Origin: CANNDT01 sp945876205
GTDB taxonomy: Bacteria > Acidobacteriota > Vicinamibacteria > Vicinamibacterales > UBA2999
Reading direction: 5' to 3'
Length of the DNA stretch: 31,907 nucleotides
Assembly (NCBI GenBank): GCA_947503365.1
Contig: CANNDT010000050.1
Location: forward strand, 1-31,907
Positions 1-7,430 of the stretch are shown here, piece by piece. Position 1 is the stretch's first letter. Each line of letters starts with the position of its first letter. The notes beneath the pieces are model-generated. The model was not told where the DNA came from. It did not search any database and worked only from the letters and a program-made list of their open reading frames with translations. A program made the translations under genes and the position numbers.

Positions 1-1187
1 TGGTGACGACCGAGCATGGCAAGACGCTCGACGAGGCGCGCGGCAGCGTGCGCCGCGGGATCGAGTGCGTCGAGGTGGCCTGCGGCGCGCCGTCGCTGCT
101 CATGGGCTACGGGCTCGAGAACATCTCGACCAACGTCGATTGCACCGTGATGCGGCAGGCGGTCGGGGTCTGCGCCGCGATCGCGCCGTTCAACTTTCCG
201 GCCATGGTGCCGCTCTGGTTCCTGCCGTTCGCCGTTGTCTGCGGCAACACGTTCGTGTTGAAGCCCTCGGAGCAGGTGCCGTTGTCGCAGCAGCGCATGT
301 TTCAGTTGCTGCAGGAGTGCGATCTGCCGCCCGGCGTCGTGAATCTCGTGCACGGCGGCAAGGACGTCGTCGAGGCGATTTGCGATCACCCGGGGATTCG
401 CGCGGTGTCGTTCGTCGGGTCGACGCCGATCGCGCGGCTCGTGTATCAGCGCGCCACGCATACCGGCAAGCGCGTGCAGGCGCTCGGCGGCGCCAAGAAC
501 TTCATCGTCGTCATGCCCGATGCCGATCTCGATCGCGCGATCCCGATCATCACGGAGTCGTTCTACGGATGCGCGGGGGAGCGCTGCCTGGCGGGCAGCA
601 TCCTGGTGCCGGTCGGACCTTCGCACAAGGACGTGCGCGACCGGATGGTGGCGGCGGCCGAATCGCTCGTCGTCGGCGACGGCCTGGAGCCTGGCGTGGA
701 TATGGGGCCGGTGATCAGCGCCAGGCACCGCGAGAAGGTACTCGGCTACGTCGAACGCGGCGTCTCGGAGGGCGCGAAGCTCGCCGTCGACGGCCGCGCA
801 CGGAAGCTGCCGCAGGATGGGTATTTCGTCGGACCGTCGGTGTTCGATCAAGTGACACCGTCGATGGCGATCGCGCAGGATGAGATCTTCGGACCGGTTG
901 CGACCGTCGCGCCGGCAAAGGATCTCGATGACGCGTTGAAGATGATGTACGCGCACCCCAACGCCAACGCGACGTCGATCTTCACGTCGAGCGGCAAGGC
1001 GGCGCGCGAGTTCGCGCACCGCGCCACGGCGTCGATGGTCGGCGTGAACATCGGCGTCGCCGCGCCGATGGCCTATTTCCCATTCGGCGGCGCGCGCGAC
1101 AGCTTCTTCGGCGACCTGAAGGTGCACGGCCGCGACGCGTTCGAGTTCTACACCGACAAGAAGGTGACGATCAGCCGTTGGTCGTGA
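1..1187 (+). CDS. mmsA: Methylmalonate-semialdehyde dehydrogenase (CoA-acylating), 5'-truncated by the window edge
   Basis: About 394 residues of the C-terminal part of an aldehyde dehydrogenase are present; full-length family members have about 490-500, so roughly 100 N-terminal residues lie upstream. The family converts methylmalonate or malonate semialdehyde plus CoA and NAD+ to propionyl-CoA or acetyl-CoA, CO2 and NADH in the cytoplasm. Visible hallmarks are PFNFPAMVPLWFLP, the LKPSE cofactor-binding segment (fragment residues 87-91), SFVGSTP (136-142), GAKNF (163-167) and the catalytic cysteine in GERCLAGS (C195). The end is the normal family end (FYTDKKVTISRWS). It lies about 6 kb from a pyrimidine catabolism operon whose end products, malonate semialdehyde from uracil and methylmalonate semialdehyde from thymine, are its substrates. 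Its last 141 bp are repeated downstream at 1965-2105. Family assignment is confident; the preferred substrate is inferred. Confidence 0.92.
   Translation, partial: VTTEHGKTLDEARGSVRRGIECVEVACGAPSLLMGYGLENISTNVDCTVMRQAVGVCAAIAPFNFPAMVPLWFLPFAVVCGNTFVLKPSEQVPLSQQRMFQLLQECDLPPGVVNLVHGGKDVVEAICDHPGIRAVSFVGSTPIARLVYQRATHTGKRVQALGGAKNFIVVMPDADLDRAIPIITESFYGCAGERCLAGSILVPVGPSHKDVRDRMVAAAESLVVGDGLEPGVDMGPVISARHREKVLGYVERGVSEGAKLAVDGRARKLPQDGYFVGPSVFDQVTPSMAIAQDEIFGPVATVAPAKDLDDALKMMYAHPNANATSIFTSSGKAAREFAHRATASMVGVNIGVAAPMAYFPFGGARDSFFGDLKVHGRDAFEFYTDKKVTISRWS
1047..1187 (+). repeat. Direct repeat copy A: 3' end of mmsA (functional copy)
   Basis: The last 46 sense codons plus the stop of the dehydrogenase gene are repeated with a constant offset of 918 bp at 1965-2105. 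The copies differ at three of 141 positions (1154/2072, 1166/2084, 1178/2096). All three are third-codon-position changes that are silent in the dehydrogenase frame (Thr, Val, Arg). Homology stops exactly at the stop codon on the right and abruptly at 1047 on the left. Confidence 0.97.
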
Positions 1188-1411
1188 CGCAGTTCGATCC
1201 GGACACGCTTGATGCCGTTTGATCTGACTCCGAACAACCGAGATCAGCCCGACACAGCGCTTCTCGATGACCTGCGCAGCGGCAGCGGTGCAAATCCGCG
1301 CACCGCGGCTGATGTCTGGCCGTTATGCCGACTGATTGAATCGCAACTGAATTCTCGATCGCGGCATTTCTGAGGCATGTCGCGGTATTCTGTGTTTGCA
1401 GGGGAAGGAAC

Positions 1412-1696
1412 ATGCCGAAGCCGACCGACGTGAAGGCGCTGCCGAATCACCGCATTTGGCTGCGGTATGACGACGGAATCGAAGGAGAAGTTGACCTGTC
1501 GGACCTCGCCGGGCAGGGTGTCTTCGAACCGTGGAACGACGCAGCGTTTTTCAACGCGGTTCACCTCGGCTCTCACGGAGCCATCGAATGGTCCCCCGAC
1601 CTCGACCTCTGCCCAGACGCGATGTACATGCGGCTGACCGGAAAGTCCGTGGAGGAAGTGTTTCCGGACATCAGGCTGATTCCGGTCGATGCCTGA
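1412..1696 (+). CDS. DUF2442 domain protein, first gene of a two-gene cassette
   Basis: This 94-residue protein matches the small DUF2442 family in length and pattern: an N-terminal strand region with WLRYDDGIEGEVDLSDLAGQGVFEPWND, then FNAVHLGSHGAIEWSPDLDLCPDAMYMRLTG. It has no signal peptide or membrane segment and is expected in the cytoplasm. The start is supported by a strong purine-rich ribosome site (AGGGGAAGGA, about 1399-1408). It overlaps the next gene by 8 bp, so the two are co-translated. DUF2442 genes are often paired with DUF4160 genes in bacteria, an arrangement like toxin-antitoxin modules, but I know of no established biochemical function. The pair sits between two copies of the mmsA 3' end, which suggests horizontal acquisition. 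Confidence 0.85.
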   Translation: MPKPTDVKALPNHRIWLRYDDGIEGEVDLSDLAGQGVFEPWNDAAFFNAVHLGSHGAIEWSPDLDLCPDAMYMRLTGKSVEEVFPDIRLIPVDA

Positions 1697-1949
1697 GATT
1701 AGCCGGTTCTACGGCATCGTCATCAAGATGTACTTTGCCGACCATGCACCGCCACACTTCCACGCAGAGTACGCCGAACACGAAGCCAGAATTGCGATTG
1801 GCAGCCTGGCGGTCTTGTCCGGCAATCTACCTCCGCGCGCGATGGGGCTCGTGGCGGAATGGACGACGCTGCATCAAAAGGAACTTCAAGAACTGTGGGA
1901 ACGCGCGAGCAGGCTGCAGCCGCTCACCCGCGTTGCGCCGCTGCCCTGA
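1689..1949 (+). CDS. DUF4160 domain protein, second gene of the cassette
   Basis: This 86-residue cytoplasmic protein has the DUF4160 signature: PEISRFYGIVIKMY, then the histidine-rich DHAPPHFHAEY, then a helical C-terminal half (LVAEWTTLHQKELQELWERA) ending in the usual PL-x3-PLP region. Its start overlaps the end of the DUF2442 gene by 8 bp, and no separate ribosome site is needed if translation is coupled. The domain is of unknown function. The HFH cluster could bind metal, but that is only a guess. The gene ends 15 bp before the second copy of the mmsA tail, so it lies inside the presumed inserted segment. A toxin-antitoxin-like role is possible but unproven. Confidence 0.87.
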   Translation: MPEISRFYGIVIKMYFADHAPPHFHAEYAEHEARIAIGSLAVLSGNLPPRAMGLVAEWTTLHQKELQELWERASRLQPLTRVAPLP

Positions 1950-1964
1950 ATGGCACGTGGTGGC

Positions 1965-2105
1965 AACATCGGCGTCGCCGCGCCGATGGCCTATTTCCCA
2001 TTCGGCGGCGCGCGCGACAGCTTCTTCGGCGACCTGAAGGTGCACGGCCGCGACGCGTTCGAGTTCTACACGGACAAGAAGGTCACGATCAGCCGCTGGT
2101 CGTGA
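1965..2105 (+). pseudogene. Direct repeat copy B: stranded 3' end of mmsA
   Basis: This is a 141-bp fragment 98% identical to 1047-1187, covering the last 46 sense codons and the stop of the semialdehyde dehydrogenase gene. It has no start codon or ribosome site and is preceded by unrelated sequence ending the DUF4160 gene, so it cannot encode a functional protein alone. The differences from copy A are only silent ones, so the copies probably diverged as functional alleles before they were joined here. The simplest reading is that this is the original gene end, displaced when a cassette carrying its own mmsA tail integrated. Confidence 0.93.
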
Positions 2106-2134
2106 ACAGTCTGGTTGCCCGCGCCGGCCGCTCT

Positions 2135-2170
2135 CACGGGCCACAGAGGCACTGAGACACGGAGTCACAC
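2135..2170. repeat. Octamer-module repeat, copy 1
   Basis: The non-coding stretch ahead of the sulfatase gene is built from units of the form CAC-N-GAG: CACAGAG, GCACTGAG, ACACGGAG. Sixteen bases (CTCACGGGCCACAGAG, 2133-2148) recur exactly at 10996-11011. The module pattern also recurs in the hairpin at 21932-21997. It ends about 10 bp before the ribosome site of the next gene. Confidence 0.75.
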
Positions 2171-2191
2171 CGGGATCTACAGGAGGGTGAG

Positions 2192-3532
2192 ATGCGGCGA
2201 ATTCTGGTGGTGGCGTTACTCGCCTTGGTTACGTTCCCGTTGGTCGCGCAGGCGCAGGTTGCGAATGCGCAGCGGCCGAACGTCGTGCTCATCATCACCG
2301 ACGATGTGGGATATGGGGATTTCGGTAGCTACGGTGCACCGGACCTCAAGACGCCGAACATCGATAGCCTGGCGAGGGATGGCGTTCGGCTCACCGACTT
2401 CTACGCAAACGGACCCACCTGTTCGCCGACCCGGACCGGCTTGATTTCCGGGCGATACCAGCAGCGCTACGGGCTGGAGCAGCCGCTCGGCGCTCAGGCC
2501 GCGAAGGATTTTGAGCGCGGACTTCCGTCGAGCGGGCGCTCCCTGCCACAGCTCCTGAAGAACAACGGCTACGCCACCGCGCTGGTCGGCAAATGGCACC
2601 TGGGATGGAAGAGCGAGTTCAGTCCTGGCGCCCACGGGTTCGACTACTTCTTTGGCTTCAAGAGCGGGTTCGTTGACTACTACCAGCACACAGCGGGCGC
2701 TGACTCGCCCTTGAAGGCCGATCTGTTCGAGAACGACCGTCCGGTGGAAGTGCCGGGCTACATGACGGACCTGATTACCGAGCGGTCGGTTCGATTTATC
2801 GAGCAGAATGCCCGCCAGCCGTTCTTTATTGACGTGGCGTACAACGCCGCGCATTGGCCCTACCAGCGGCCCGACCAGCCGTCGACGGCACGCGACAACG
2901 CGAGACACCTGGGACCGTTCGACAATCCGACGAGCACGCGCGCCGACTACGTCGCGATGCTCGAGCGCGCGGACCAGGGCGTTGGCCAGATCCTCGCGAC
3001 CCTCGACAGGCTTGGCTTGAGGCAAGACACGATTGTGATCTTCACCAACGACAACGGGGGTGAATGGTTGTCACGCAACGACCCGTTCTTCCACCACAAG
3101 GGGACGGTCTGGGAGGGCGGCATCCGCGTGCCTGCGATCGTCCGGTGGCCGGGACACATTCCGCCCGGCAAGGTGTCCGGCCAGGTCGGGATCACGATGG
3201 ACCTGACCGCGTCGATTCTCGCGGCCACAGGGACGTCGGTTCCGAGTGACGCACGCCTCGAAGGGATCAATCTCTTCCCGGTACTCGAGGGGCGTGTGCC
3301 GGACATCGAGCGGACGTTGTTCTGGCGGGTTCCAGGCGCCCAGCCGCAGCGAGCGGTCCGCGCGGGCGACTGGAAGCTGATGTATGACGGCGGACGAGCG
3401 ATGCTGTTCAACGTCCGCACGGATCTGGGGGAGCGCCACGATCTCATGAGGGAGCAGTCAGAGATTGCCCGGCGTCTCGCGCCGCTGGTCGCGGCGTGGC
3501 AGCGGGATGTCGACGGCGAGACGAAGCCGTGA
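2192..3532 (+). CDS. Secreted type I (formylglycine) sulfatase
   Basis: This 446-residue S1-family sulfatase hydrolyses sulfate esters, probably of glycans, in the periplasm or outside the cell. Residues 1 to about 22 form a Sec signal peptide (MRRILVVALLALVTFPLVAQAQ). The core starts at RPNVVLIITDDVGYGD with metal ligands D37/D38. The formylglycine motif is CSPTR at 77-81, so activation needs a formylglycine-generating enzyme, which is not in this window. Other active-site elements are GKWHLG (K134, H136), H221, the second metal site FTNDNGGEW (D287, N288) and HHKGTVWEGGIRVP (K303). The length is normal. A strong ribosome site (AGGAGGG) precedes ATG 2192. The stop overlaps the start of the next gene. 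The desulfated substrate cannot be read from the sequence. Confidence 0.95.
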   Translation: MRRILVVALLALVTFPLVAQAQVANAQRPNVVLIITDDVGYGDFGSYGAPDLKTPNIDSLARDGVRLTDFYANGPTCSPTRTGLISGRYQQRYGLEQPLGAQAAKDFERGLPSSGRSLPQLLKNNGYATALVGKWHLGWKSEFSPGAHGFDYFFGFKSGFVDYYQHTAGADSPLKADLFENDRPVEVPGYMTDLITERSVRFIEQNARQPFFIDVAYNAAHWPYQRPDQPSTARDNARHLGPFDNPTSTRADYVAMLERADQGVGQILATLDRLGLRQDTIVIFTNDNGGEWLSRNDPFFHHKGTVWEGGIRVPAIVRWPGHIPPGKVSGQVGITMDLTASILAATGTSVPSDARLEGINLFPVLEGRVPDIERTLFWRVPGAQPQRAVRAGDWKLMYDGGRAMLFNVRTDLGERHDLMREQSEIARRLAPLVAAWQRDVDGETKP

Positions 3533-5076
3533 CCCACGCCGCCGCTGTTCGCCGCTGCGCGCTCGCTGTATGGCTCTTCAGCCTCAGCGTCGGCTCGTCA
3601 CCGGAGGTGGCTTCGGCCCAGGCGTCGACCGGTCCCAACGTTGTATCCGTGAGCCCGGGGTCGGGCGCGGGCGCTGGCCGGACGTTCACGTTCTCGTACT
3701 CGGATCCTGACGGCGCATCGGACATCGCCACAACCGAGGGTCTTATCGTCAGCGGAACGGAGGTAGTCGGCCTCAACGCCTGCTACTTCTTTGCAGCTGG
3801 GAATCGGCTGTGGCTGCGCGACGATGCGCACAGCGCGTGGATTGGCCCCATGACGCCAGGGGGCTCTGGAGCGGTGACCAACTCGCAATGCACCCTGACG
3901 GCTGCCGGCTCCTCGATATCTGCGTCAGGCAACAGTCTGACCATGACTGTGACGGCGACGTTCGTGGCGTCCTTCGCTGGTCCGAAGACGATCTACACGA
4001 GGGCCACCGATCGTGCCGGCCTGGCGTCTGACTTTGTGCAGGGCGGCACGTGGACGGTGTCTGCGCTGAATCCAGGGTTCAACGTGGTCACCTCGTCCTG
4101 CCTGGATCCTTCCAGGGACAGTGCCCTCTCTGTTCGGACGACCAGTGAACAGGGCGGAAAGGTGTCGGCGCTCGTCACGATACCCGACTGCTTTCGGACC
4201 TACGCCGCCTATCTGCCGCAGGAGGGTTACTTCCTGGACGGCGACCGCAGGCCCCTCCCAATCATGGGACGGACGTCCGGGCACTTCGACATCTTGTTTG
4301 TGTTCGTGGACACCGAATTCAATCGACGGAAGCTGTTCGACAACTCGTCGATGCCCACGACCGTCAGGGAGAAGATCGCTGACGGCCGCATTCAGGATGC
4401 GCTCACGGAATTGTTGGCGACATACACGACGACGGCCGTGGTGTCAGGCTTCACGCAGCGGGCGAACGCCGCGAAGGTGGTTGATTTCAGTTTCAGTGTG
4501 GCGTCGACTCGCTTGTCTCAACGGGCTCTCGACCTCACCGACGGAGGCCTTGGCTTCGCCGGATATGACGCGGTCGTCGTGCTCGATGACATGGGGTCGA
4601 ACTCAGCGCACGGCGTCGAGCGCTGGCCATCACAGCTGACGCGCCCTCTCTTTCATGGAAGAGACGGGAGCTTCTTCTTGCACATCGATCCGCTCGCCCT
4701 GACCCCGGCCCTCTTCGGCCACGAACTGCTGCACAGGAACCTTCCGGTCCTCCTGAAGGAGTACCAGATCGGAAACCGCACGCTCGTCAGGGAGGGGGGC
4801 GTCACCTACGATCGGACGCCGGTGATCAATCCACGAACGGGCGAGGATATTGAGCCGCTGATCAGGGCGAATGAAGGCAAGACGCCCCTGGTCGAGTACC
4901 TTGGCGGCTTCGCGGATGTCGACGGCGATGGCATCGTGGATTGCATCGATCCTGCAATCACACCGACCGCCGACAACGCGGACGGTGATTTCGTTCCCGA
5001 CCGGCTTGATCCCGATCTTCGCTTTGACCACCGGCCGTATTCCTGGATGTACGCTGTCCGGCGTGGACCGTCCTGA
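3529..5076 (+). CDS. Secreted protein with an SVSP/GTWTVS module, HELLH metallopeptidase-like motif and calcium-type repeats
   Basis: The GTG start at 3529 overlaps the sulfatase stop (GTGA), giving 515 residues with a signal peptide ending near VASAQA. An in-frame ATG at 3496 would add residues unlike a signal peptide. Residues about 35-175 form an Ig-like surface module (NVVSVSPGSG ... FTFSYSDPDG ... ATFVASFAGPKTIY ... GGTWTVS) that I recognise from many secreted acidobacterial proteins. The middle region is unfamiliar. FGHELLH (H398, E399, H402) is a zinc HExxH motif in a plausible context, so a metallopeptidase is possible. Residues about 463-500 hold Asp-rich DVDGDGIVDCIDP and NADGDFVPDRLDP units like thrombospondin type 3 calcium repeats. 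Coupling to the sulfatase suggests joint action on an extracellular sulfated glycoconjugate. The gene is real; the function is tentative. Confidence 0.75.
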   Translation: MTHAAAVRRCALAVWLFSLSVGSSPEVASAQASTGPNVVSVSPGSGAGAGRTFTFSYSDPDGASDIATTEGLIVSGTEVVGLNACYFFAAGNRLWLRDDAHSAWIGPMTPGGSGAVTNSQCTLTAAGSSISASGNSLTMTVTATFVASFAGPKTIYTRATDRAGLASDFVQGGTWTVSALNPGFNVVTSSCLDPSRDSALSVRTTSEQGGKVSALVTIPDCFRTYAAYLPQEGYFLDGDRRPLPIMGRTSGHFDILFVFVDTEFNRRKLFDNSSMPTTVREKIADGRIQDALTELLATYTTTAVVSGFTQRANAAKVVDFSFSVASTRLSQRALDLTDGGLGFAGYDAVVVLDDMGSNSAHGVERWPSQLTRPLFHGRDGSFFLHIDPLALTPALFGHELLHRNLPVLLKEYQIGNRTLVREGGVTYDRTPVINPRTGEDIEPLIRANEGKTPLVEYLGGFADVDGDGIVDCIDPAITPTADNADGDFVPDRLDPDLRFDHRPYSWMYAVRRGPS

Positions 5077-5083
5077 CGTGGCG

Positions 5084-5587
5084 ATGGCGCAGCCTGAAGC
5101 GTGGCTTCGCGGGCCCGTACCGGGCGTTCCGGCGCTGTTGCAGCCGGTCGCGCATGGCTTGATCCAGTGCCGCGAGGAAGTGACCGCGCGGGTCGCCGGA
5201 CTGACCGTGGATCAAATCTGGGCGCGTCCCTTTGGCGGCGCCTCGATCGGCTTTCACGTGCGCCATGCGGCCGGGAGCATTGACCGGCTGTTCACGTATG
5301 CGCGCGGGGAGCAGCTCTCGGCGGCGCAACTGGCGACGCTCGACGGCGAAGCGCATCCGGACCTCGCCGCTGACGTCGATCAAGCGCTCGTGGCGTTCTT
5401 CAACGAGACCGTCGAGCGAGCCTTCGAACAGCTGCGGACGACGAGCGAGGCAACGCTGCTCGAAGCTCGCGCCGTCGGGCGCAAGCAACTGCCGTCCACA
5501 GTGCTCGGCCTCCTGTTCCATGCCGCTGAACACACCCAACGTCACGTGGGGCAGTTGGTGACCACGGCAAAGGCGTTTAGACGATGA
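5084..5587 (+). CDS. DinB-fold protein (first of a tandem pair)
   Basis: A 167-residue four-helix-bundle protein of the DinB/DUF664 type. The family comprises metal-binding cytoplasmic proteins, some of which are thiol-dependent transferases; many have unknown roles. Putative metal ligands are H58 (or H61) in GFHVRHAAGS and the C-terminal H-x3-H-x3-H helix (H146, H150, H154). In-frame GTG codons at 5063 and 5078 are alternative starts. ATG 5084 was chosen because it falls just after the previous stop, although no clear ribosome site is visible. It overlaps the next DinB gene by 4 bp (ATGA at 5584-5587). Confidence 0.8.
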   Translation: MAQPEAWLRGPVPGVPALLQPVAHGLIQCREEVTARVAGLTVDQIWARPFGGASIGFHVRHAAGSIDRLFTYARGEQLSAAQLATLDGEAHPDLAADVDQALVAFFNETVERAFEQLRTTSEATLLEARAVGRKQLPSTVLGLLFHAAEHTQRHVGQLVTTAKAFRR

Positions 5588-6123
5588 GCATCTTCACGAA
5601 TCCTGCTTCGTCCACGCCGCCGGAAACCGCGGCGTATGTTGCCGCGCTGCTTCAGTTGATCGGTGATCGCGACCCGGTCGCGGTGCTGCGCCAGACGCCT
5701 GTCGCCCTGCAGCGATTCCTCGAGACCACACCGAAGGACATCGTGACGAAGCCCGAGGCGCCTGGTACGTGGTCGATTCGTGAGGTGTTCCAGCATCTCG
5801 CGGACTCCGATCTCGTGGGAGGCTTCCGTCTCCGCATGGTCCTCGCGCACGATCGGCCGCCGCTGGCGGGCTACGACCAGGATCTCTGGGCGAATCGACT
5901 CGCCTACCAGGACGTCGATGTCCGCGACGCGCTGGAACAATTCACCGTGCTCCGCCGCGCCAATATGCGCCTCTGGGAGCGTCTGACCGAAGAAGACCTG
6001 GCCCGGGTCGGCGTGCACGGCGAACGGGGCGAGGAAAGCCTCGGACACCTCCGCCGGCTGTATGCGGCGCACGACCTGCTGCACCTTCGGCAGCTCGAAC
6101 GCATCCGCGCGGCGCTGAGCTAG
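5584..6123 (+). CDS. DinB-fold protein (second of a tandem pair)
   Basis: A 179-residue cytoplasmic DinB-superfamily protein with the typical GTWSIREVFQHLADSD helix (H71) and the C-terminal YAAHDLLHLRQLERI helix (H163, H167), which give the three-histidine metal site. The length is normal. ATG 5584 overlaps the stop of the upstream DinB gene, so translation is probably coupled. The two proteins are clearly different in sequence and are not a recent duplication. The shared fold may allow a heterodimer, since DinB proteins usually dimerise; this is inference. The substrate or thiol cofactor is unknown. Confidence 0.87.
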   Translation: MSIFTNPASSTPPETAAYVAALLQLIGDRDPVAVLRQTPVALQRFLETTPKDIVTKPEAPGTWSIREVFQHLADSDLVGGFRLRMVLAHDRPPLAGYDQDLWANRLAYQDVDVRDALEQFTVLRRANMRLWERLTEEDLARVGVHGERGEESLGHLRRLYAAHDLLHLRQLERIRAALS

Positions 6124-6133
6124 GGGACCGGAT

Positions 6134-6667
6134 GTGAGAATGCCGCTGGCGCTCGTCGCAATCATGACTGTCGTGGTCGTCACGGCCCGCGCCGAAGTGA
6201 TCGAGACCTCCGACGCGGGATTCCTCGTGAAGAACGAAGCACTGATCAAGGGGACGCCTGTCGAGATCTACGGGGCGCTGACAGGACGCATCGATCGCTG
6301 GTGGGATTCGGCGCACACCTTCTCCGGTGACTCCTCCAACCTCTCTCTCGACCCGAGGCCGGGCGGATGCTTCTGCGAACGCCTGCCGAACAACGGCGGC
6401 GTGACGCACCTCACCGTCGTCTTTGCCGCTCCTGGCAAGGAGCTGCGATTGACCGGCGCCCTCGGCCCGCTGCAGCCCGACGGCCTGGCAGGCAGCATGA
6501 GCTGGACGTTGTCGGAGGCGGGCGGCAGCACGAAGGTTGAATTGCGCTACAGCGTTGGCGGCTATCGATCCGGAGGGCTGCGCGGCCTTGCGTCGCCGGT
6601 CGACGGCGTCCTCAATGGGCAGTTGCAGCGGCTCAAGAAGTACGTAGAAACCGGCCAGCCGGAATAG
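6134..6667 (+). CDS. Exported SRPBCC-superfamily protein
   Basis: A 177-residue protein with a signal peptide (about residues 1-20, ending TARA) followed by one SRPBCC/START-like hydrophobic-cavity domain: IKGTPVEIYGALTGRIDRWWDSAHTFSG, PGGCFCERL, VTHLTVVFAAPGKELRLTG, LSEAGGSTKVELRYSVGGY and a final amphipathic helix. SRPBCC proteins bind lipids or other hydrophobic ligands; most bacterial ones are cytoplasmic, so the export signal is the odd feature. GTG 6134 is preceded by AGGGG at good spacing (7 bp). ATG 6140 is an alternative start two codons in. The gene follows the DinB pair closely and probably belongs to the same transcript. The ligand is unknown. Confidence 0.8.
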   Translation: MRMPLALVAIMTVVVVTARAEVIETSDAGFLVKNEALIKGTPVEIYGALTGRIDRWWDSAHTFSGDSSNLSLDPRPGGCFCERLPNNGGVTHLTVVFAAPGKELRLTGALGPLQPDGLAGSMSWTLSEAGGSTKVELRYSVGGYRSGGLRGLASPVDGVLNGQLQRLKKYVETGQPE

Positions 6668-6678
6668 GAGTACGTGCG

Positions 6679-6912
6679 ATGACTTTTCCCTCGCCCGGAG
6701 TAGGTCCCCGCTGGTGGTTTGGCGCGCCGCTTATCGCCTTCGCGTATACGCTCGTGACTCCTCGATTCTTTCCGGACATCGTCAGTTGGCCTCCCGAGCT
6801 TCCCGGCGAACAGGTGGGAATTTTGCGTTGGCTGGTCGGCCTGGTGGTCGGCGTGGCGATCCTGGTGAGCTGGCGCCTGGCGCGATGGGCTGCTCACACG
6901 CGGAACGCGTAG
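6679..6912 (+). CDS. Small two-helix membrane protein
   Basis: A 77-residue protein with two predicted transmembrane segments (about residues 13-32 and 48-66) joined by a Pro-rich loop (FFPDIVSWPPELPGEQ). The end is positively charged (WRLARWAAHTRNA), consistent with a cytoplasmic C-terminus. The ribosome site is AGGAG at 6667-6671. I do not recognise a family. It lies between the SRPBCC and GNAT genes, with only 5 bp to the latter, so it is probably co-transcribed. Confidence 0.65.
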   Translation: MTFPSPGVGPRWWFGAPLIAFAYTLVTPRFFPDIVSWPPELPGEQVGILRWLVGLVVGVAILVSWRLARWAAHTRNA

Positions 6913-6917
6913 GCGAG

Positions 6918-7400
6918 ATGCCGCCATTTCGGATTGAGCCGGCAACCGACAAGGATGTCCCGCTGATCCTGCAGATGATCACGGGACTGGCGGAGTACGA
7001 AAAGCTCTCGCATCAGGTGGTCGCCACCGAGGAGAGTCTCCGCGACACGCTGTTCGGTCCGCATCCGGCAGCCGAGGTCGTGATCGGCTATGCCGGTGAT
7101 CAGCCGGTCGGCTTCGCGCTCTTCTTTCATAACTACTCGACATTTCTCGGGCAGAAAGGCCTGTACCTCGAGGATCTCTTCGTCGTCCCCGAGTGGCGCG
7201 GCAAGGGCCTGGGCCGGCAACTGCTGGCCCATCTGGCGCGCATCGCCATCGAGCGCAACTGCGGACGAATGGAGTGGTCGGTGCTCGACTGGAACGAACC
7301 GGCGTTGCGCGTCTACCGGGGCATCGGCGCGACCCCGCTGGACGACTGGACGATCTGCCGGCTCACCGGCGACGCCCTCCGCGAGCTTGCCGGTTCGTAG
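6918..7400 (+). CDS. GNAT-family N-acetyltransferase (diamine/thialysine acetyltransferase-like)
   Basis: A 160-residue cytoplasmic acetyl-CoA-dependent transferase. The sequence fits the spermidine/spermine and thialysine acetyltransferase-like branch: RIEPATDKDVPLILQMI, LAEYEKLSHQVVATEESLRDTLFG, ALFFHNYSTFLGQKGLYLEDLFV, the acetyl-CoA pyrophosphate loop PEWRGKGLGRQLL, and MEWSVLDWNEPALRVYRGIGA. ATG 6918 gives the normal family N-terminus; the open frame reaches further upstream but overlaps the previous gene. The substrate is an amine by family analogy, but which one cannot be told here. The gene ends 30 bp before the pyrimidine operon. Confidence 0.9.
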   Translation: MPPFRIEPATDKDVPLILQMITGLAEYEKLSHQVVATEESLRDTLFGPHPAAEVVIGYAGDQPVGFALFFHNYSTFLGQKGLYLEDLFVVPEWRGKGLGRQLLAHLARIAIERNCGRMEWSVLDWNEPALRVYRGIGATPLDDWTICRLTGDALRELAGS

Positions 7401-7430
7401 TAGCCTAGCGATTCGCCGAGGAGAATCCAC

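Noticed and set aside
1188..1411. Short gene or regulatory RNA between mmsA and the DUF2442 gene
   Set aside because: No frame with a ribosome site, no strong hairpin and no recognisable motif apart from the ribosome site of the next gene.
1827..2168. Minus-strand open frame across the mmsA tail copy
   Set aside because: It is a GC-rich antisense shadow across three unrelated segments, with arginine-rich low-complexity translation and no family resemblance.
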